A stretch of 43,531 nucleotides of DNA from Microvirga vignae. Lineage in GTDB: Bacteria; Pseudomonadota; Alphaproteobacteria; Rhizobiales; Beijerinckiaceae. Both the position numbers and the translations under genes were made by a program. Under the pieces are notes generated by a model, which saw only the letters and a program-made list of their open reading frames with translations, ran no database searches and was not told where the DNA came from. The stretch spans positions 1 to 43,531 of the forward strand of contig NZ_LCYG01000077.1 in assembly GCF_001017175.1 (NCBI RefSeq), written 5' to 3'. Within the stretch, counting starts at the first letter, position 1, and each line of letters begins with the position of its first letter. Positions 1-8,318 of the stretch are shown here, in pieces.

Positions 1-27
1 TTCAGTCAGGATTTGCCACAGAGTCAA

Positions 28-1419
28 TCATATTGCTGGCTTCAGTGAAGACCAATTCGTTGCACGCTCATAAGCGGCCGCCACTCTCAGCAATAATGCC
101 TCATCGAAGGCACGCCCAATCAACTGCATTGAGAGGGGTAAAGAGCTTTTCGAGAGGCCGGACATAACGGAAATCGCTGGGTGTCCCGTCACATTAAAAG
201 GCGTCCGCGCCTGCCGCACATTCGCCGGAGCCTCTTGGGGCTGGGTCGGGAATGCGGCAGCAGGATCCAGGGCATTTGCTGCCAGCAATACGTCGACGTC
301 TCGAAATACATCATCGACCGCAGATATGAGCTGGTTTCGGCGGCGCTGAGCAGCGACATAGTGACCAGCAGAGATAAAGGCGCCCACCATGATTCTTCGG
401 CGGGCAGCCTGTCCATAATCGCCTGGTCGATTTTGCATCCACGTGGAATGAATGGACCATGCCTCGCTGTGAAGAATAATCCTGTTTACGGCTGCGAACT
501 CCTTGAGGCTCGGCAACTGTATATCGCGAACGTCGGCGCCTAGATTTCTCAATACCCCGACCGCGTCATTAAGGGCAGCGGTCACTTCAGGATCGGCCTC
601 CAGATCTGTCTCGTGAAAATTCCGCACGAAGCCTACTCGAATTCCGTTGACGCCACGTTCGAGATCGTTATCGAAGCGCGTTCCGAGAGCGGCAACGCTG
701 GACGGATCGGCTGGATCGTGGCCAACTATAGACCCGAGCAGCATTGCGACGTCAGCAACGTTGCGCGCCATTGGCCCGACGTTGTCGAGCGTGAACGACA
801 GAGGGAAAACCCCTTGTCGAGACACCAATCCGTACGTTGGCTTTAGCCCGACAACGCCGCATGCTGCCGATGGATGACGGACTGAGCCACCGGTATCAGT
901 GCCGAGCGCGAGGGGAAACAGCCCCGCCGCAAGCCCTGCACCCGATCCGGATGAGGAGCCGCCGGGCTGATGATCCAGGTTCCAGGGGTTGCGAGCAGGC
1001 GGAAAGGGAAGATCGAAAGATGGCCCCCCGAATGCGAATTCCCAGGTCGCCAGCTTGCCTAGGATCACCATCCCACACTGCCTCAACCTTTTTACGACGT
1101 AAGCATCAGCGGCTGGAGCGTTCTCAAGCAGGATTTTCGAATGGCAGGTCGTTGGCAGTCCAGCCACATCGATAATATCCTTGATCGCGATTGGCACGCC
1201 GTGCAGTGGGCCGCGCGACCGGCCATGGCTCATTTCCTGTTCGGCGAAACGGGCCTGCGCCATGGCCATCTCCGCGTCGAGACATGTAAACGCATTGATC
1301 TTAGAGTCGACAGCCTCGATACGCTGGAGCAGCGATTGCAGCAATTCGACCGGCGAAAGATGGCGTGCATGAAAGGCGTCGCTCATCTCGGTGGCAGAAA
1401 GCCAGTAGGGTTGTTTCAT
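28..1419 (-). CDS. Amidase-signature hydrolase (463 aa), partner of the small upstream gene
   Basis: Serine amidase of the amidase-signature (GatA/AtzE/FAAH) family, expected to hydrolyse a carboxamide to acid plus ammonia in the cytoplasm. The Ser-cisSer-Lys triad is visible: Lys80 in GVPIAIKD, cis-Ser155 in PGGSSSGSG and nucleophile Ser179 in GTDTGGSVR, with the spacing usual for the family; 463 aa is a normal length. The ATG overlaps the stop of the upstream 66-aa gene by 4 nt (ATGA), so translation is coupled. It is the last gene of the minus-strand operon that starts at 8144. It is clearly paralogous to the amidase at 29373-30746: both open with WLSATE, and both share a GGPSFDLP-(F/Y)-PPARNPW block before the cis-Ser. 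Substrate is unknown; the neighbouring imidase-type genes suggest half-amides or carbamoyl compounds. Confidence 0.93.
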   Translation of the reverse strand: MKQPYWLSATEMSDAFHARHLSPVELLQSLLQRIEAVDSKINAFTCLDAEMAMAQARFAEQEMSHGRSRGPLHGVPIAIKDIIDVAGLPTTCHSKILLENAPAADAYVVKRLRQCGMVILGKLATWEFAFGGPSFDLPFPPARNPWNLDHQPGGSSSGSGAGLAAGLFPLALGTDTGGSVRHPSAACGVVGLKPTYGLVSRQGVFPLSFTLDNVGPMARNVADVAMLLGSIVGHDPADPSSVAALGTRFDNDLERGVNGIRVGFVRNFHETDLEADPEVTAALNDAVGVLRNLGADVRDIQLPSLKEFAAVNRIILHSEAWSIHSTWMQNRPGDYGQAARRRIMVGAFISAGHYVAAQRRRNQLISAVDDVFRDVDVLLAANALDPAAAFPTQPQEAPANVRQARTPFNVTGHPAISVMSGLSKSSLPLSMQLIGRAFDEALLLRVAAAYERATNWSSLKPAI

Positions 1420-1616
1420 CGGCTATCTCGCACTCGCATCGGGGGCCACGGTTCCACGTCAGGATCCATTGTTAGATCCGTAAACTGCGCCACGAGGTGG
1501 GCGGCGTCTTGAACCGCGAGCGCCACGTCGGCAGGAAATTCCTCCAGCGCTTTCTGCAGGCCGGCCAGCTGTGCCATCAACTTTACGGTTTCGTCTGAAG
1601 AGAAATCTTGGTTCAT
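1416..1616 (-). CDS. Small AtzG/GatC-like (DUF4089-type) amidase partner, 66 aa
   Basis: Acidic 66-aa protein overlapping the downstream amidase by 4 nt. It has a predicted helix around EFPADVALAVQDAA, then an extended proline-containing tail (DVEPWPP). This is the layout of GatC and of AtzG, the small subunits that wrap around GatA- or AtzE-type amidases. A cognate small gene at 29158-29376 has the matching segment FPDDVLMAMEQA and also precedes a close paralogue of the same amidase. What is seen is the size, position, coupling and shared motif; the AtzG/GatC assignment is inference from family architecture. No strong Shine-Dalgarno is visible before the ATG at 1616. It lies 131 nt downstream of the amidase at 1748-3061. 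Confidence 0.72.
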   Translation of the reverse strand: MNQDFSSDETVKLMAQLAGLQKALEEFPADVALAVQDAAHLVAQFTDLTMDPDVEPWPPMRVRDSR

Positions 1617-1747
1617 GATGGAACTATAGGTTCGCGTTACTAACGATGGTTGTTAAGAACCCAGCAGCGGCAACGACAAGGCTCCAGCCAAGTGTGATAG
1701 CCGAAGCTGCAAGGATATCTGTGTGACGCGGGATGTCGATCATTGCG

Positions 1748-3061
1748 TCAGCGCCGAATTAGAGAATCGAGATCAGGGGAGTTGAGAATGCCCCAGACAG
1801 TAGCGGCCGCGGCGAGTATTTTACCGTCATTGTAGCGTGGGCCAACGAGTTGAAGACCCACGGGCAATCCCGACTCCTCCAGGAGCGGCAGCGTGATACA
1901 AGGGACATGCAGCAACGTCCACATGCCATTGAAGATCGGATCTCCGGCGAAAGACAAGCCCTCGGGAGCAATGCCCGTCGCGGCCGGGGTAATTACCGCA
2001 TCGAATGGCGCTGCGACCCTGTCGAACTCCGTTCGCAGCAATGCGGCACGGTCTAGTGCGGAGAGCAGCAACCTGTCCTGAGTCCGTTCCATACGGGCGC
2101 GAATGCCGGGTGACAGTAGATGGGGCACAGTGCGCTGGAGATTCAAAAATGCGACGCGCCCCTCCGCACGCATGATCCGCTCTTTGAGGTCGTTCACATC
2201 CGCAAAGGCTTCCCCAAGATCGAGCTCGGTCAGAGTGGCGCCAGCAGATCGCAATGCCGCTACGGCCGCCTCAAAGGTGGCCTGCATCCCGGCTGTGGCG
2301 CGGTCCCAATATGGAGTCCGGCACCACGCGAGTTTGACGGAATGGAGCGGTGGTGGCGGTGGAAGGGACGCATCTGAAACCTCGAATACTTCCGTAATCA
2401 GAGCGAGATCTTCCAAGGAGCGTGTGTACCAACCAATAGTGTCAAGGCTGGAAGAGAAACGCTTGGCCCCCTCGGTGCTCACGGTTCCGAACGTCGGCTT
2501 CATCCCAAAAATCCCGCAGAACGACGCCGGGCGAATGAGAGAGCCTCCTGTCTGGGTCCCGAGAGCCACTGGAATCATCTGGTCCGCAACGGCTGCCGCC
2601 GAGCCACTGGAGGATCCGCCGGGTGTCCGCGACAGGTCGCGGGGATTGCGGGTCACAGCATTGCGCCCGTGCGCCGCGAACTCAATCGTCTCTGTCTTTC
2701 CCAGCACAATGGCGCCTGCTGCCCTCAATGTTGCAACACAGGCGGCATCCTGTCCCGGTCGGAATCCTTTATAGATAATTGAATTATGCTCGGTCGGGAG
2801 ATCTGCGGTGTCAATCACGTCCTTAATGCCAACCGGGATACCATGCAGGGGTCCGAGCGGCCCGTCACTCAGCAACAGTGCCTTGTCCGCATTCCGCGCC
2901 GCGGCCAACGCCCCTTCGGCATTCACGGCTGCGAACGCACGGACGGCCGGCTCACGCTCGGCGATGCGGGCAAGACACGCACGAACAAGGTCCTCGCTTG
3001 TAATCGATCCTTCCGCAATAGCGGCTCTTGCTTCGGTGAGCGTCAGACGATTGGGTTGCAT
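1748..3061 (-). CDS. Amidase-signature hydrolase (437 aa)
   Basis: Second amidase-signature enzyme of the minus-strand operon. Lys80 in GIPVGIKD, cis-Ser150 in PGGSSSGSA and Ser174 in GTQTGGSLI form the catalytic triad. It is more divergent from the other three amidases in the window than the 28-1419 and 29373-30746 pair are from each other, and it has no small AtzG-like gene directly upstream. DUF4387 precedes it across a 146-nt gap, and a further 131-nt gap separates it from the following AtzG-like gene. The start ATG at 3061 gives a normal N-terminus (LTLTEARAAIAEG). The reaction is expected to be amide hydrolysis; the substrate is not predictable from sequence. Confidence 0.92.
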   Translation of the reverse strand: MQPNRLTLTEARAAIAEGSITSEDLVRACLARIAEREPAVRAFAAVNAEGALAAARNADKALLLSDGPLGPLHGIPVGIKDVIDTADLPTEHNSIIYKGFRPGQDAACVATLRAAGAIVLGKTETIEFAAHGRNAVTRNPRDLSRTPGGSSSGSAAAVADQMIPVALGTQTGGSLIRPASFCGIFGMKPTFGTVSTEGAKRFSSSLDTIGWYTRSLEDLALITEVFEVSDASLPPPPPLHSVKLAWCRTPYWDRATAGMQATFEAAVAALRSAGATLTELDLGEAFADVNDLKERIMRAEGRVAFLNLQRTVPHLLSPGIRARMERTQDRLLLSALDRAALLRTEFDRVAAPFDAVITPAATGIAPEGLSFAGDPIFNGMWTLLHVPCITLPLLEESGLPVGLQLVGPRYNDGKILAAAATVWGILNSPDLDSLIRR

Positions 3062-3207
3062 GACTGGTCCAATTGTGCAGAAGGCGAAAAGGATTTGACG
3101 GGCTGGGGCGTCTCCAATGCTCCTTGGTGGGTATGCCTACGCAGAGCATGTGCGCTGCGCTGAGGTTCTCCTTGATAATTGGACCGGCTCGGCGTCCCAG
3201 TCTGGCC

Positions 3208-3531
3208 TCACGCGTTGCCAGGAAGCGGAATGTCTACGTCCAATAACGGGGCATGCTGTTGAGCACCATAGATATCGGTATCACCAACATCGCCTGACGG
3301 GATGCGTCGGGGTATCGTCGCCTTGAAGGCATTGCCAGCAGGGTAGGGCGTGAACAGCACCTCACTTTCGGAAATGCCATAAAGCTTGGCAAAGAGCTTG
3401 GCATTCACCACGCCCGTGGCAGCGACTTTCTCGAACAGTTCCCGCGACCCGAAAACGATGTCGATGGTGAGTTCGAACGGCCCGGCATTCTTGCTTTTGC
3501 AGACCGTTGCGATGTCGGCGATGCGAGCCAT
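3208..3531 (-). CDS. DUF4387 domain protein, partner of the AtuA-family protein
   Basis: 107-aa protein matching the DUF4387 pattern: a start like MARIADIATVCKSKNAGPFE, then a segment around LTIDIVFGS, and YGISESEV in the middle. DUF4387 proteins are typically encoded beside AtuA/DUF1446 proteins or fused to them. Here the ATG overlaps the stop of the AtuA gene by one base (TGATG), so the two products are made in linked amounts and probably form one enzyme. The biochemical role of the domain is not firmly established. The gene lies mid-operon between AtuA and the amidase at 1748-3061. Confidence 0.85.
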   Translation of the reverse strand: MARIADIATVCKSKNAGPFELTIDIVFGSRELFEKVAATGVVNAKLFAKLYGISESEVLFTPYPAGNAFKATIPRRIPSGDVGDTDIYGAQQHAPLLDVDIPLPGNA

Positions 3532-4898
3532 CAGATAACCTCATACTCGATTGGAAACAGTTCGCACGGGTCTTTCGGAGTGACTGTGTGGAAGATATTG
3601 AATCTATAGAGCGGCTCCATTTCGACGTCCGAGGGCGAGAAGGGAAATGCCATATTTCCTTCTCGGCAAAGTCGGCCCGGAAAGTCCGTGTGCAGCAAGG
3701 AGACTCGTGCGAATGCGAGCACAGCATTGGCGATCTCCTGGGTGTCGGCGAGCGCCTCGACGAGAATCCCCAGTTCATGGCTGTTGATGGACTTCACAGG
3801 CTCCATCTCGCCCATGACGCCCGACTTTCCGTATACGCGGAATACCAACCGGTATTTGTCCGGAGTAAGACCGAAGCCGCCGACTTTCTCATCAACTGCC
3901 TTTCGGACCGAGTCGAGAAACTCGTCAAATCTTCCGATCAGCATCGGATCACGGGTGCCGCAGATTGTCATCGCGCGGAAGCCGACCAGCTCAGTGCCCT
4001 CGAGTTTCACAGTGTAAGGCATTGAGCGCCAACTCATGCCGGAGATCCTGACGGCACGATCGTTGACAGCCTCAAACACACAATCGGTCGTGTCCAGAAT
4101 GCCCCCTGGTTCGACATGCACGCAGGGGCTCGAATTCTCATGGAGGCTGTGGTTCGCGACTGAGAGCGGTGTGCAGCGGCGGATTGGGTTTAGAGGCTCT
4201 GCCTCAACGGAGTCATCCCTCACTGTGACGATAAGGCAGTCGTGGCCCTTCGGCAGCGAAGGAGTGGCACCGCATTCCAGCATCTTGCCCGCGTACCAGG
4301 ATGGGGCAGGAGGAAGACCCGCGCGGATAGCCGCTCCCGCCCAGGGCGCAGGGTCGCTCGTGCGACCGCCCAAGATGACCTGAGCGCCGTTGTCGAGCGC
4401 ACGCATGTAGGGTTCCGGCCCCATCATTCCGACAACGCGTGTCGCCCGGGCAATGGACTCGGCCGTGATGTCCGGCGCGTTTCGAAGCGGGCGCATGTTA
4501 CCGCCTTCGAAGAAGCGCAGTACGGTGTCTTTCTGTAGTTCAGACTGAATAACCGCCATCTTGAAGTGGTGGCCTTCCTCCCGCGCGAGCTCCCGCACGA
4601 TCTCCACCACCGTCGCGAGGTGAGGAGCTCCACCCGCGCCACCACAACTGCCGATGACAAGGGGGATCCGGTGAGCGAGCGCGCCGCGAAGCATTAGCGC
4701 AATGTCTCGCTTCATCGCGAAGCGCGAGTTCAGAGTCTTGCCGGAGCCGAGATAATAGGGCCCCGGATCCGTGCTCCCGCCGTCGACACCAATGAGGTGA
4801 GGATCGCGCTGAAGACCGGCCTTCAGGGACGCCTCGGGAAACCCGTAACCCAGAAGACCACTGGTTGATATCATTCTAAACTCAGTCAAGGAATGCAT
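3531..4898 (-). CDS. AtuA-family (DUF1446) protein, putative acid/acyl hydratase-type subunit
   Basis: 455-aa member of the AtuA (acyclic terpene utilisation)/DUF1446 family. The diagnostic N-terminal block is present: LGYGFPEAS, then GVDGGSTDPGPYYLGSG, followed by IGSCGGAGGAPH. In Pseudomonas, AtuA takes part in citronellol/geraniol degradation, but the family is found with many carboxylic-acid catabolic genes, and nothing else here belongs to a terpene cluster. I infer a role on a branched or unsaturated dicarboxylate released by the amidases. The ATG at 4898 overlaps the upstream PuuE-like gene by 13 nt; an in-frame ATG at 4874 (MISTSGLLG) is an alternative that would remove the overlap and leave the conserved core intact. 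Confidence 0.85.
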   Translation of the reverse strand: MHSLTEFRMISTSGLLGYGFPEASLKAGLQRDPHLIGVDGGSTDPGPYYLGSGKTLNSRFAMKRDIALMLRGALAHRIPLVIGSCGGAGGAPHLATVVEIVRELAREEGHHFKMAVIQSELQKDTVLRFFEGGNMRPLRNAPDITAESIARATRVVGMMGPEPYMRALDNGAQVILGGRTSDPAPWAGAAIRAGLPPAPSWYAGKMLECGATPSLPKGHDCLIVTVRDDSVEAEPLNPIRRCTPLSVANHSLHENSSPCVHVEPGGILDTTDCVFEAVNDRAVRISGMSWRSMPYTVKLEGTELVGFRAMTICGTRDPMLIGRFDEFLDSVRKAVDEKVGGFGLTPDKYRLVFRVYGKSGVMGEMEPVKSINSHELGILVEALADTQEIANAVLAFARVSLLHTDFPGRLCREGNMAFPFSPSDVEMEPLYRFNIFHTVTPKDPCELFPIEYEVI

Positions 4899-5845
4899 CT
4901 CCCATTCTTCGTATTCTGTGCGTCCTGCAATTGTCCCTCGGCGTGCTTCGCGACCTCAGCGGCATTCGCGAACCACACGTTTCGAGTCTGTGCGATCCTT
5001 TCCATCGCCTCTACTACGTAAGCGACACGATGCGGCATTCCGGACAACCAAGGATGCAGATGGAGACCGAAGAACCTGCCCGATCCGGATTTTGCAGCAT
5101 CGTCGGAAAGGGTTTCGAGGACGTCGTCGATAATCTTCGGAAACCGTGGCGACAGGACGCGGCGATGCCACATCAACTGGATGTCGTCCCACTCTGCTTG
5201 GTTGGGGATGGACACGATCTCGGGCCCGACGTTACCAGGACCGACGTTCATCAGGTACGGCTGATCGTCATTGGGCCAATCAGCCAGATAGGTCAGGCCC
5301 GCTTCGGCAAGCAGCGCTGGGGTGCGGGTGGACTCGGAGTAATCCTGACTAATCCACCCTTCAGGCCTCGTACCGGTGACACTGGTTATGGCGTTGATCG
5401 ACGTTTGAATAAACGAGCGCTCCTCATCCTCGTTTAGCCGGCTTGTCAGCATTCGCGTCGCGTCATGCCCGTGCGCAGCGAATTCATAGCCTCTGCCCAG
5501 CAACTGCTCAATTAGGTACGGATACCGGTCAAGAGCAGAGACATTGGCGGCTACTGTGACTTTCAACGGCAGCCTGTCCAACGCTTCGAGGAGCCGGAAG
5601 ATACCGATTCTGTTGCCGTACTCCCGTAACGTATAGGTGCGATAGTCTGGCCGAAAGTCTCCGTAATGATCGCGGAACCGTGGATCACGTATGGCGCCCG
5701 GTTCGGGCAGAAGATCCCAGTGCTCCAGATACAGAAATACGGTTGCGGCCAAACGCGCATTGCCCGGCCAAATCAGCGGCGGCCGATCGATGATCGGTGA
5801 GAACGGATAGAGCTGATGATCCATTCCCGGCTTGGGTTCGGTCAT
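4886..5845 (-). CDS. PuuE/imidase-type polysaccharide deacetylase-fold hydrolase (319 aa)
   Basis: Belongs to the polysaccharide-deacetylase superfamily branch that contains PuuE allantoinase and bacterial cyclic imidases, which open a cyclic amide or imide ring and do not act on sugars. Recognisable family blocks are the proline-rich start with a WPGNARLA segment, REYGNRIGIFRLL, the AAHGHDATR histidine block, a DWPNDDQPYLM block and a C-terminal HPWLSGMPHR. The canonical NodB TFDDG motif is absent, as in PuuE. Its ATG overlaps the stop of the preceding paralogue by 4 nt (ATGA) and its own stop overlaps AtuA, so it is embedded in a tightly coupled operon. The exact substrate is unknown; ring-opening hydrolysis is inferred from the family. 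Confidence 0.88.
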   Translation of the reverse strand: MTEPKPGMDHQLYPFSPIIDRPPLIWPGNARLAATVFLYLEHWDLLPEPGAIRDPRFRDHYGDFRPDYRTYTLREYGNRIGIFRLLEALDRLPLKVTVAANVSALDRYPYLIEQLLGRGYEFAAHGHDATRMLTSRLNEDEERSFIQTSINAITSVTGTRPEGWISQDYSESTRTPALLAEAGLTYLADWPNDDQPYLMNVGPGNVGPEIVSIPNQAEWDDIQLMWHRRVLSPRFPKIIDDVLETLSDDAAKSGSGRFFGLHLHPWLSGMPHRVAYVVEAMERIAQTRNVWFANAAEVAKHAEGQLQDAQNTKNGRCIP

Positions 5846-6774
5846 GGGGCGTCCGCCGATAAATGAGCTTCGATGGAAGGAAGGGCATTCGCGATATACC
5901 AGTCGGCGATCTCCTCACCTGTCGCTACCCAGACCTTCTCATGCGAGAGAATATGGTTGAGCGCCCGGTCAAGGTATTTGATCCTGTGCGGCTGGCCCAT
6001 CAGATAAGGGTGAAGCGCAATGCACATGACCAGAGGGTGAGCCTCTGCTTCACGGTAAAGGCAATCGAAGTGGTCCGTGGCCATTCGAGCGAAATCCTCC
6101 GCCTCGATATGGTGGCGCCATGTCATCGCATCATTGATGTCCATCTGGTATGGTATCGTAATTAGCTTGCCCGAGCGCACCTTGATCGGGAATGGCTGAT
6201 CATCGTGAAACCAGTCGCAGTAGTACTTGATGCCTGCCTCTGCGACGAGGTCAGGTGTGTTCATCGTGAACGTTGCGGCCGGGGAGAACCAGCCTGCCAG
6301 TTGTCTGCCGGTGTGCCGGCGATAGGCCGCAACACAGGCTTCGATCTCTCGTCGCTCTGCAGCCTCCTCAAGATCCCAGTGGTATCTCGTATTGTACATT
6401 CCATGGGCGAGCACGTCCCATCGCCGCTTCTCACATGCCTCGAGAATCTCAGGGTAATGGTCGAACACGGCCAGGCTGAGGGACGCTGTACAACGGATGC
6501 CATATTGATCCATGACGTCGAACATCCGCCACAGCCCAACGCGATTTCCGTAATCCCGCAATCCATAACCGAGCACGTCCGGATGCGGAGTGCGTGGCCA
6601 CGGATCTCGGACGCCTTTGTCCGGCAGATATTCATAGTGCTCGATGTTGGGCACCACCCAAAGTGCTATTCGAGCGTTTCCTGGCCATTCAAAATGTGGG
6701 CGCGCGATGATGGGCGAGTAGATCACGCGATCGCCGCCCGTTGGAGCAGGGGACGGGTTCCTAACCATGGTCAT
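5842..6774 (-). CDS. PuuE/imidase-type polysaccharide deacetylase-fold hydrolase (310 aa)
   Basis: Second PuuE-like paralogue of the operon, with the same blocks as its neighbour: WPGNARIALWV, RDYGNRVGLWRMF, LAHGMYNTR, CDWFHDDQPF and HPYLMGQPHR. I chose the ATG at 6774 because it makes a 4-nt ATGA overlap with the stop of the nitroreductase-methyltransferase gene; the longer frame from 6807 would add 11 unconserved residues. The two tandem paralogues are clearly divergent, so they may handle different rings or form a hetero-oligomer. The family reaction is hydrolysis of a cyclic C-N bond (allantoin, succinimide-type imides); the specific substrate is not determined. Confidence 0.88.
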   Translation of the reverse strand: MTMVRNPSPAPTGGDRVIYSPIIARPHFEWPGNARIALWVVPNIEHYEYLPDKGVRDPWPRTPHPDVLGYGLRDYGNRVGLWRMFDVMDQYGIRCTASLSLAVFDHYPEILEACEKRRWDVLAHGMYNTRYHWDLEEAAERREIEACVAAYRRHTGRQLAGWFSPAATFTMNTPDLVAEAGIKYYCDWFHDDQPFPIKVRSGKLITIPYQMDINDAMTWRHHIEAEDFARMATDHFDCLYREAEAHPLVMCIALHPYLMGQPHRIKYLDRALNHILSHEKVWVATGEEIADWYIANALPSIEAHLSADAP

Positions 6775-8144
6775 GGCTTTACCAAACGCAGGGCAAAGAG
6801 ACGGCACATCCGACGGGTGAGGCGCCCTTCATAAACCGCCGCGTCGGCCTCCGCCCGCAATGAGATACCGATCTCGCGCTCGATTCTGAACCGACGGGTG
6901 ACCATCGCGTGGACCTTTCCGGCAGTCATCGGAACAAACGGACCCTGGTTGGGGACAGATGCTTTGGACTCCGTGCGCAAGTACCTCCAGCCGTAGAGAG
7001 AAAGAAGGTTACGAACGGAAATCAGCGCTGTTCCTCCTGGCTTGAGAATACGGTGGACCTCATCCAGGAGCTTCTCAGGCTCAGGTGCGTGCTCAAGCAC
7101 CTGGAACATGGTGACAACGTCAGTGCTGTCCGATGCCAGCGGGATATGACCATCCTTTATGGTCACCTCGCCGACCGGACGGGAGATCCCCTCCTGTCGC
7201 AGACGCTCCTGAATGAAGCTCAGATTTGCCTGCGCGAGCTCGGCGACATCCACTTCCACCTCTGGACCAAGCTTGCGGATCAGTTCAGTCGTGTGGGTTC
7301 CGCCCCATGGCATGACGTCCAGTACGCGCGAGCCGGGCGGGACATCACTCAAGAGCCCAACCTCAACGGAAGTCGCATCCCCCTGCCGGCGGGATCGGTA
7401 GACTCCCGCAATTGGGGACTTTGCCCAGACTGAGTACCCGCGGAAGTCGGCCACGCGATCCCAGCCCCAGATGCGGGGCCGCCATTCAGCGAATGGGTTC
7501 TTGCTGTTGGTAATCCGGAAGAATGGATATTCCTGAGCTGGTTTGGCCGGGTAGATCGCGTAGTGCGGTCTTTGGAATTTGTTCCAGGACCAAACTTCAC
7601 CTCTCGGGCGGCGCGGAGCCTTAACGGCGGGAGCGTTTGGCTTGGGAAGCCCGATACACAGGGCGCCCTGGATTTCAAATGTTGGCGGTATTCCCAACAT
7701 CTTGGCTATCGCTTTCGTGTCGCCGATACCAGCGTTCCAGATGCTGGCGTAGCCCCGCAGATGGGCGCTGATCATCATCTGGTAACAAGCGGCAGCAACA
7801 CTCTGTACGACAGAGAATTTGTCGTGTGTCCAGCCCTTCTGGAAGCAGAGGTAAATGAGGACCGAGCAGAATTCGAAGTGGTGGTTGCCGCCGGAAATCT
7901 CCCTTGCGCGCTTCTTCATAGCGGTATCGCTGACCGCCACGAAATGCCAATTCTGCTGATTGCAGGATGAAGGTGCCTGAAGGCCACTCTCGATTATCGC
8001 ATCGACAATCTCCGGGTCGATAGTCGAGCCGTCGAACTCTCGACAGGAATAGCGCTTTGCGATCCATGACAGAACCGCCTCGGCATCAGTGGTGCCGCTC
8101 GGCGGAGTAGTAGGGGGCCCGATGGGCACAATCGTAGCGTTCAT
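6771..8144 (-). CDS. Nitroreductase-methyltransferase fusion protein (457 aa)
   Basis: A single uninterrupted frame joins two domains. Residues about 22-170 are a nitroreductase-like FMN domain: Arg31, Ser33 and Arg35 in RYSCREF match the FMN-phosphate site, followed by APSSCNQQNWHF at 57-68 and an IQGALCIGLPK strand. Residues about 260-400 are a class I SAM methyltransferase: motif I is VLDVMPWGGTHT at 274-285 (an unusual MPWGG in place of GCGTG), then VVTMFQVLEHA, and LKPGGTALISV. The track-length start at 8276 runs into the promoter region, so I take the ATG at 8144 (MNATIVPIG). It is the first gene of the operon, 52 nt from the operator at 8195-8210. The function is unknown; a redox-plus-methylation role is only suggested by the domains. 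Confidence 0.82.
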   Translation of the reverse strand: MNATIVPIGPPTTPPSGTTDAEAVLSWIAKRYSCREFDGSTIDPEIVDAIIESGLQAPSSCNQQNWHFVAVSDTAMKKRAREISGGNHHFEFCSVLIYLCFQKGWTHDKFSVVQSVAAACYQMMISAHLRGYASIWNAGIGDTKAIAKMLGIPPTFEIQGALCIGLPKPNAPAVKAPRRPRGEVWSWNKFQRPHYAIYPAKPAQEYPFFRITNSKNPFAEWRPRIWGWDRVADFRGYSVWAKSPIAGVYRSRRQGDATSVEVGLLSDVPPGSRVLDVMPWGGTHTTELIRKLGPEVEVDVAELAQANLSFIQERLRQEGISRPVGEVTIKDGHIPLASDSTDVVTMFQVLEHAPEPEKLLDEVHRILKPGGTALISVRNLLSLYGWRYLRTESKASVPNQGPFVPMTAGKVHAMVTRRFRIEREIGISLRAEADAAVYEGRLTRRMCRLFALRLVKP

Positions 8145-8172
8145 CAGTGAACTCTCGCTTGTCCGGCGGAGG

Positions 8173-8202
8173 AGTATACCCCTTTTGCTGCTATACTGTC
8201 GA
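8173..8202 (-). promoter_or_regulatory. Predicted sigma-70 promoter of the minus-strand operon
   Basis: On the minus strand TCGACA (8202-8197) is followed after 18 nt by TATACT (8178-8173), matching the -35/-10 consensus at 5 of 6 positions each. The -35 lies inside the operator at 8195-8210, so a bound regulator would block polymerase. The prediction is by eye only. Confidence 0.6.
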
Positions 8203-8210
8203 CAGTTGAC
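8195..8210. promoter_or_regulatory. Operator site 1 of the shared 15-bp motif
   Basis: The minus strand reads GTCAACTGTCGACAG (8210-8196). The core ACTGTCGACAGT at 8195-8206 is a perfect 12-bp palindrome. It lies between the divergent minus-strand catabolic operon and the plus-strand ABC importer and is one of five near-identical sites in the window. A TTGACG at 8206-8211 could serve as -35 for the plus-strand genes. Confidence 0.75.
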
Positions 8211-8318
8211 GCTAGCTTTTTTTTGAGTTTCTATCTTGACTTGTAGTTCTGCCCAAGACGTGAGCGGCCTGCCCAAGGTTGGCAGTATTCACTTAGAAAA
8301 CAACAGAAGAGGGATAAC

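Noticed and set aside
1617..1747. A sixth operator before the AtzG-like gene at 1416
   Set aside because: The 131-nt gap contains no GTNNACTGTNNACA-like sequence; the gene is more simply part of the upstream operon.
3066..3185. Inverted repeat GGTCCAATT ... AATTGGACC with 102-nt spacer between an amidase and DUF4387
   Set aside because: Nine-base arms at this spacing are expected by chance in a window of this size, and no other signal supports it.
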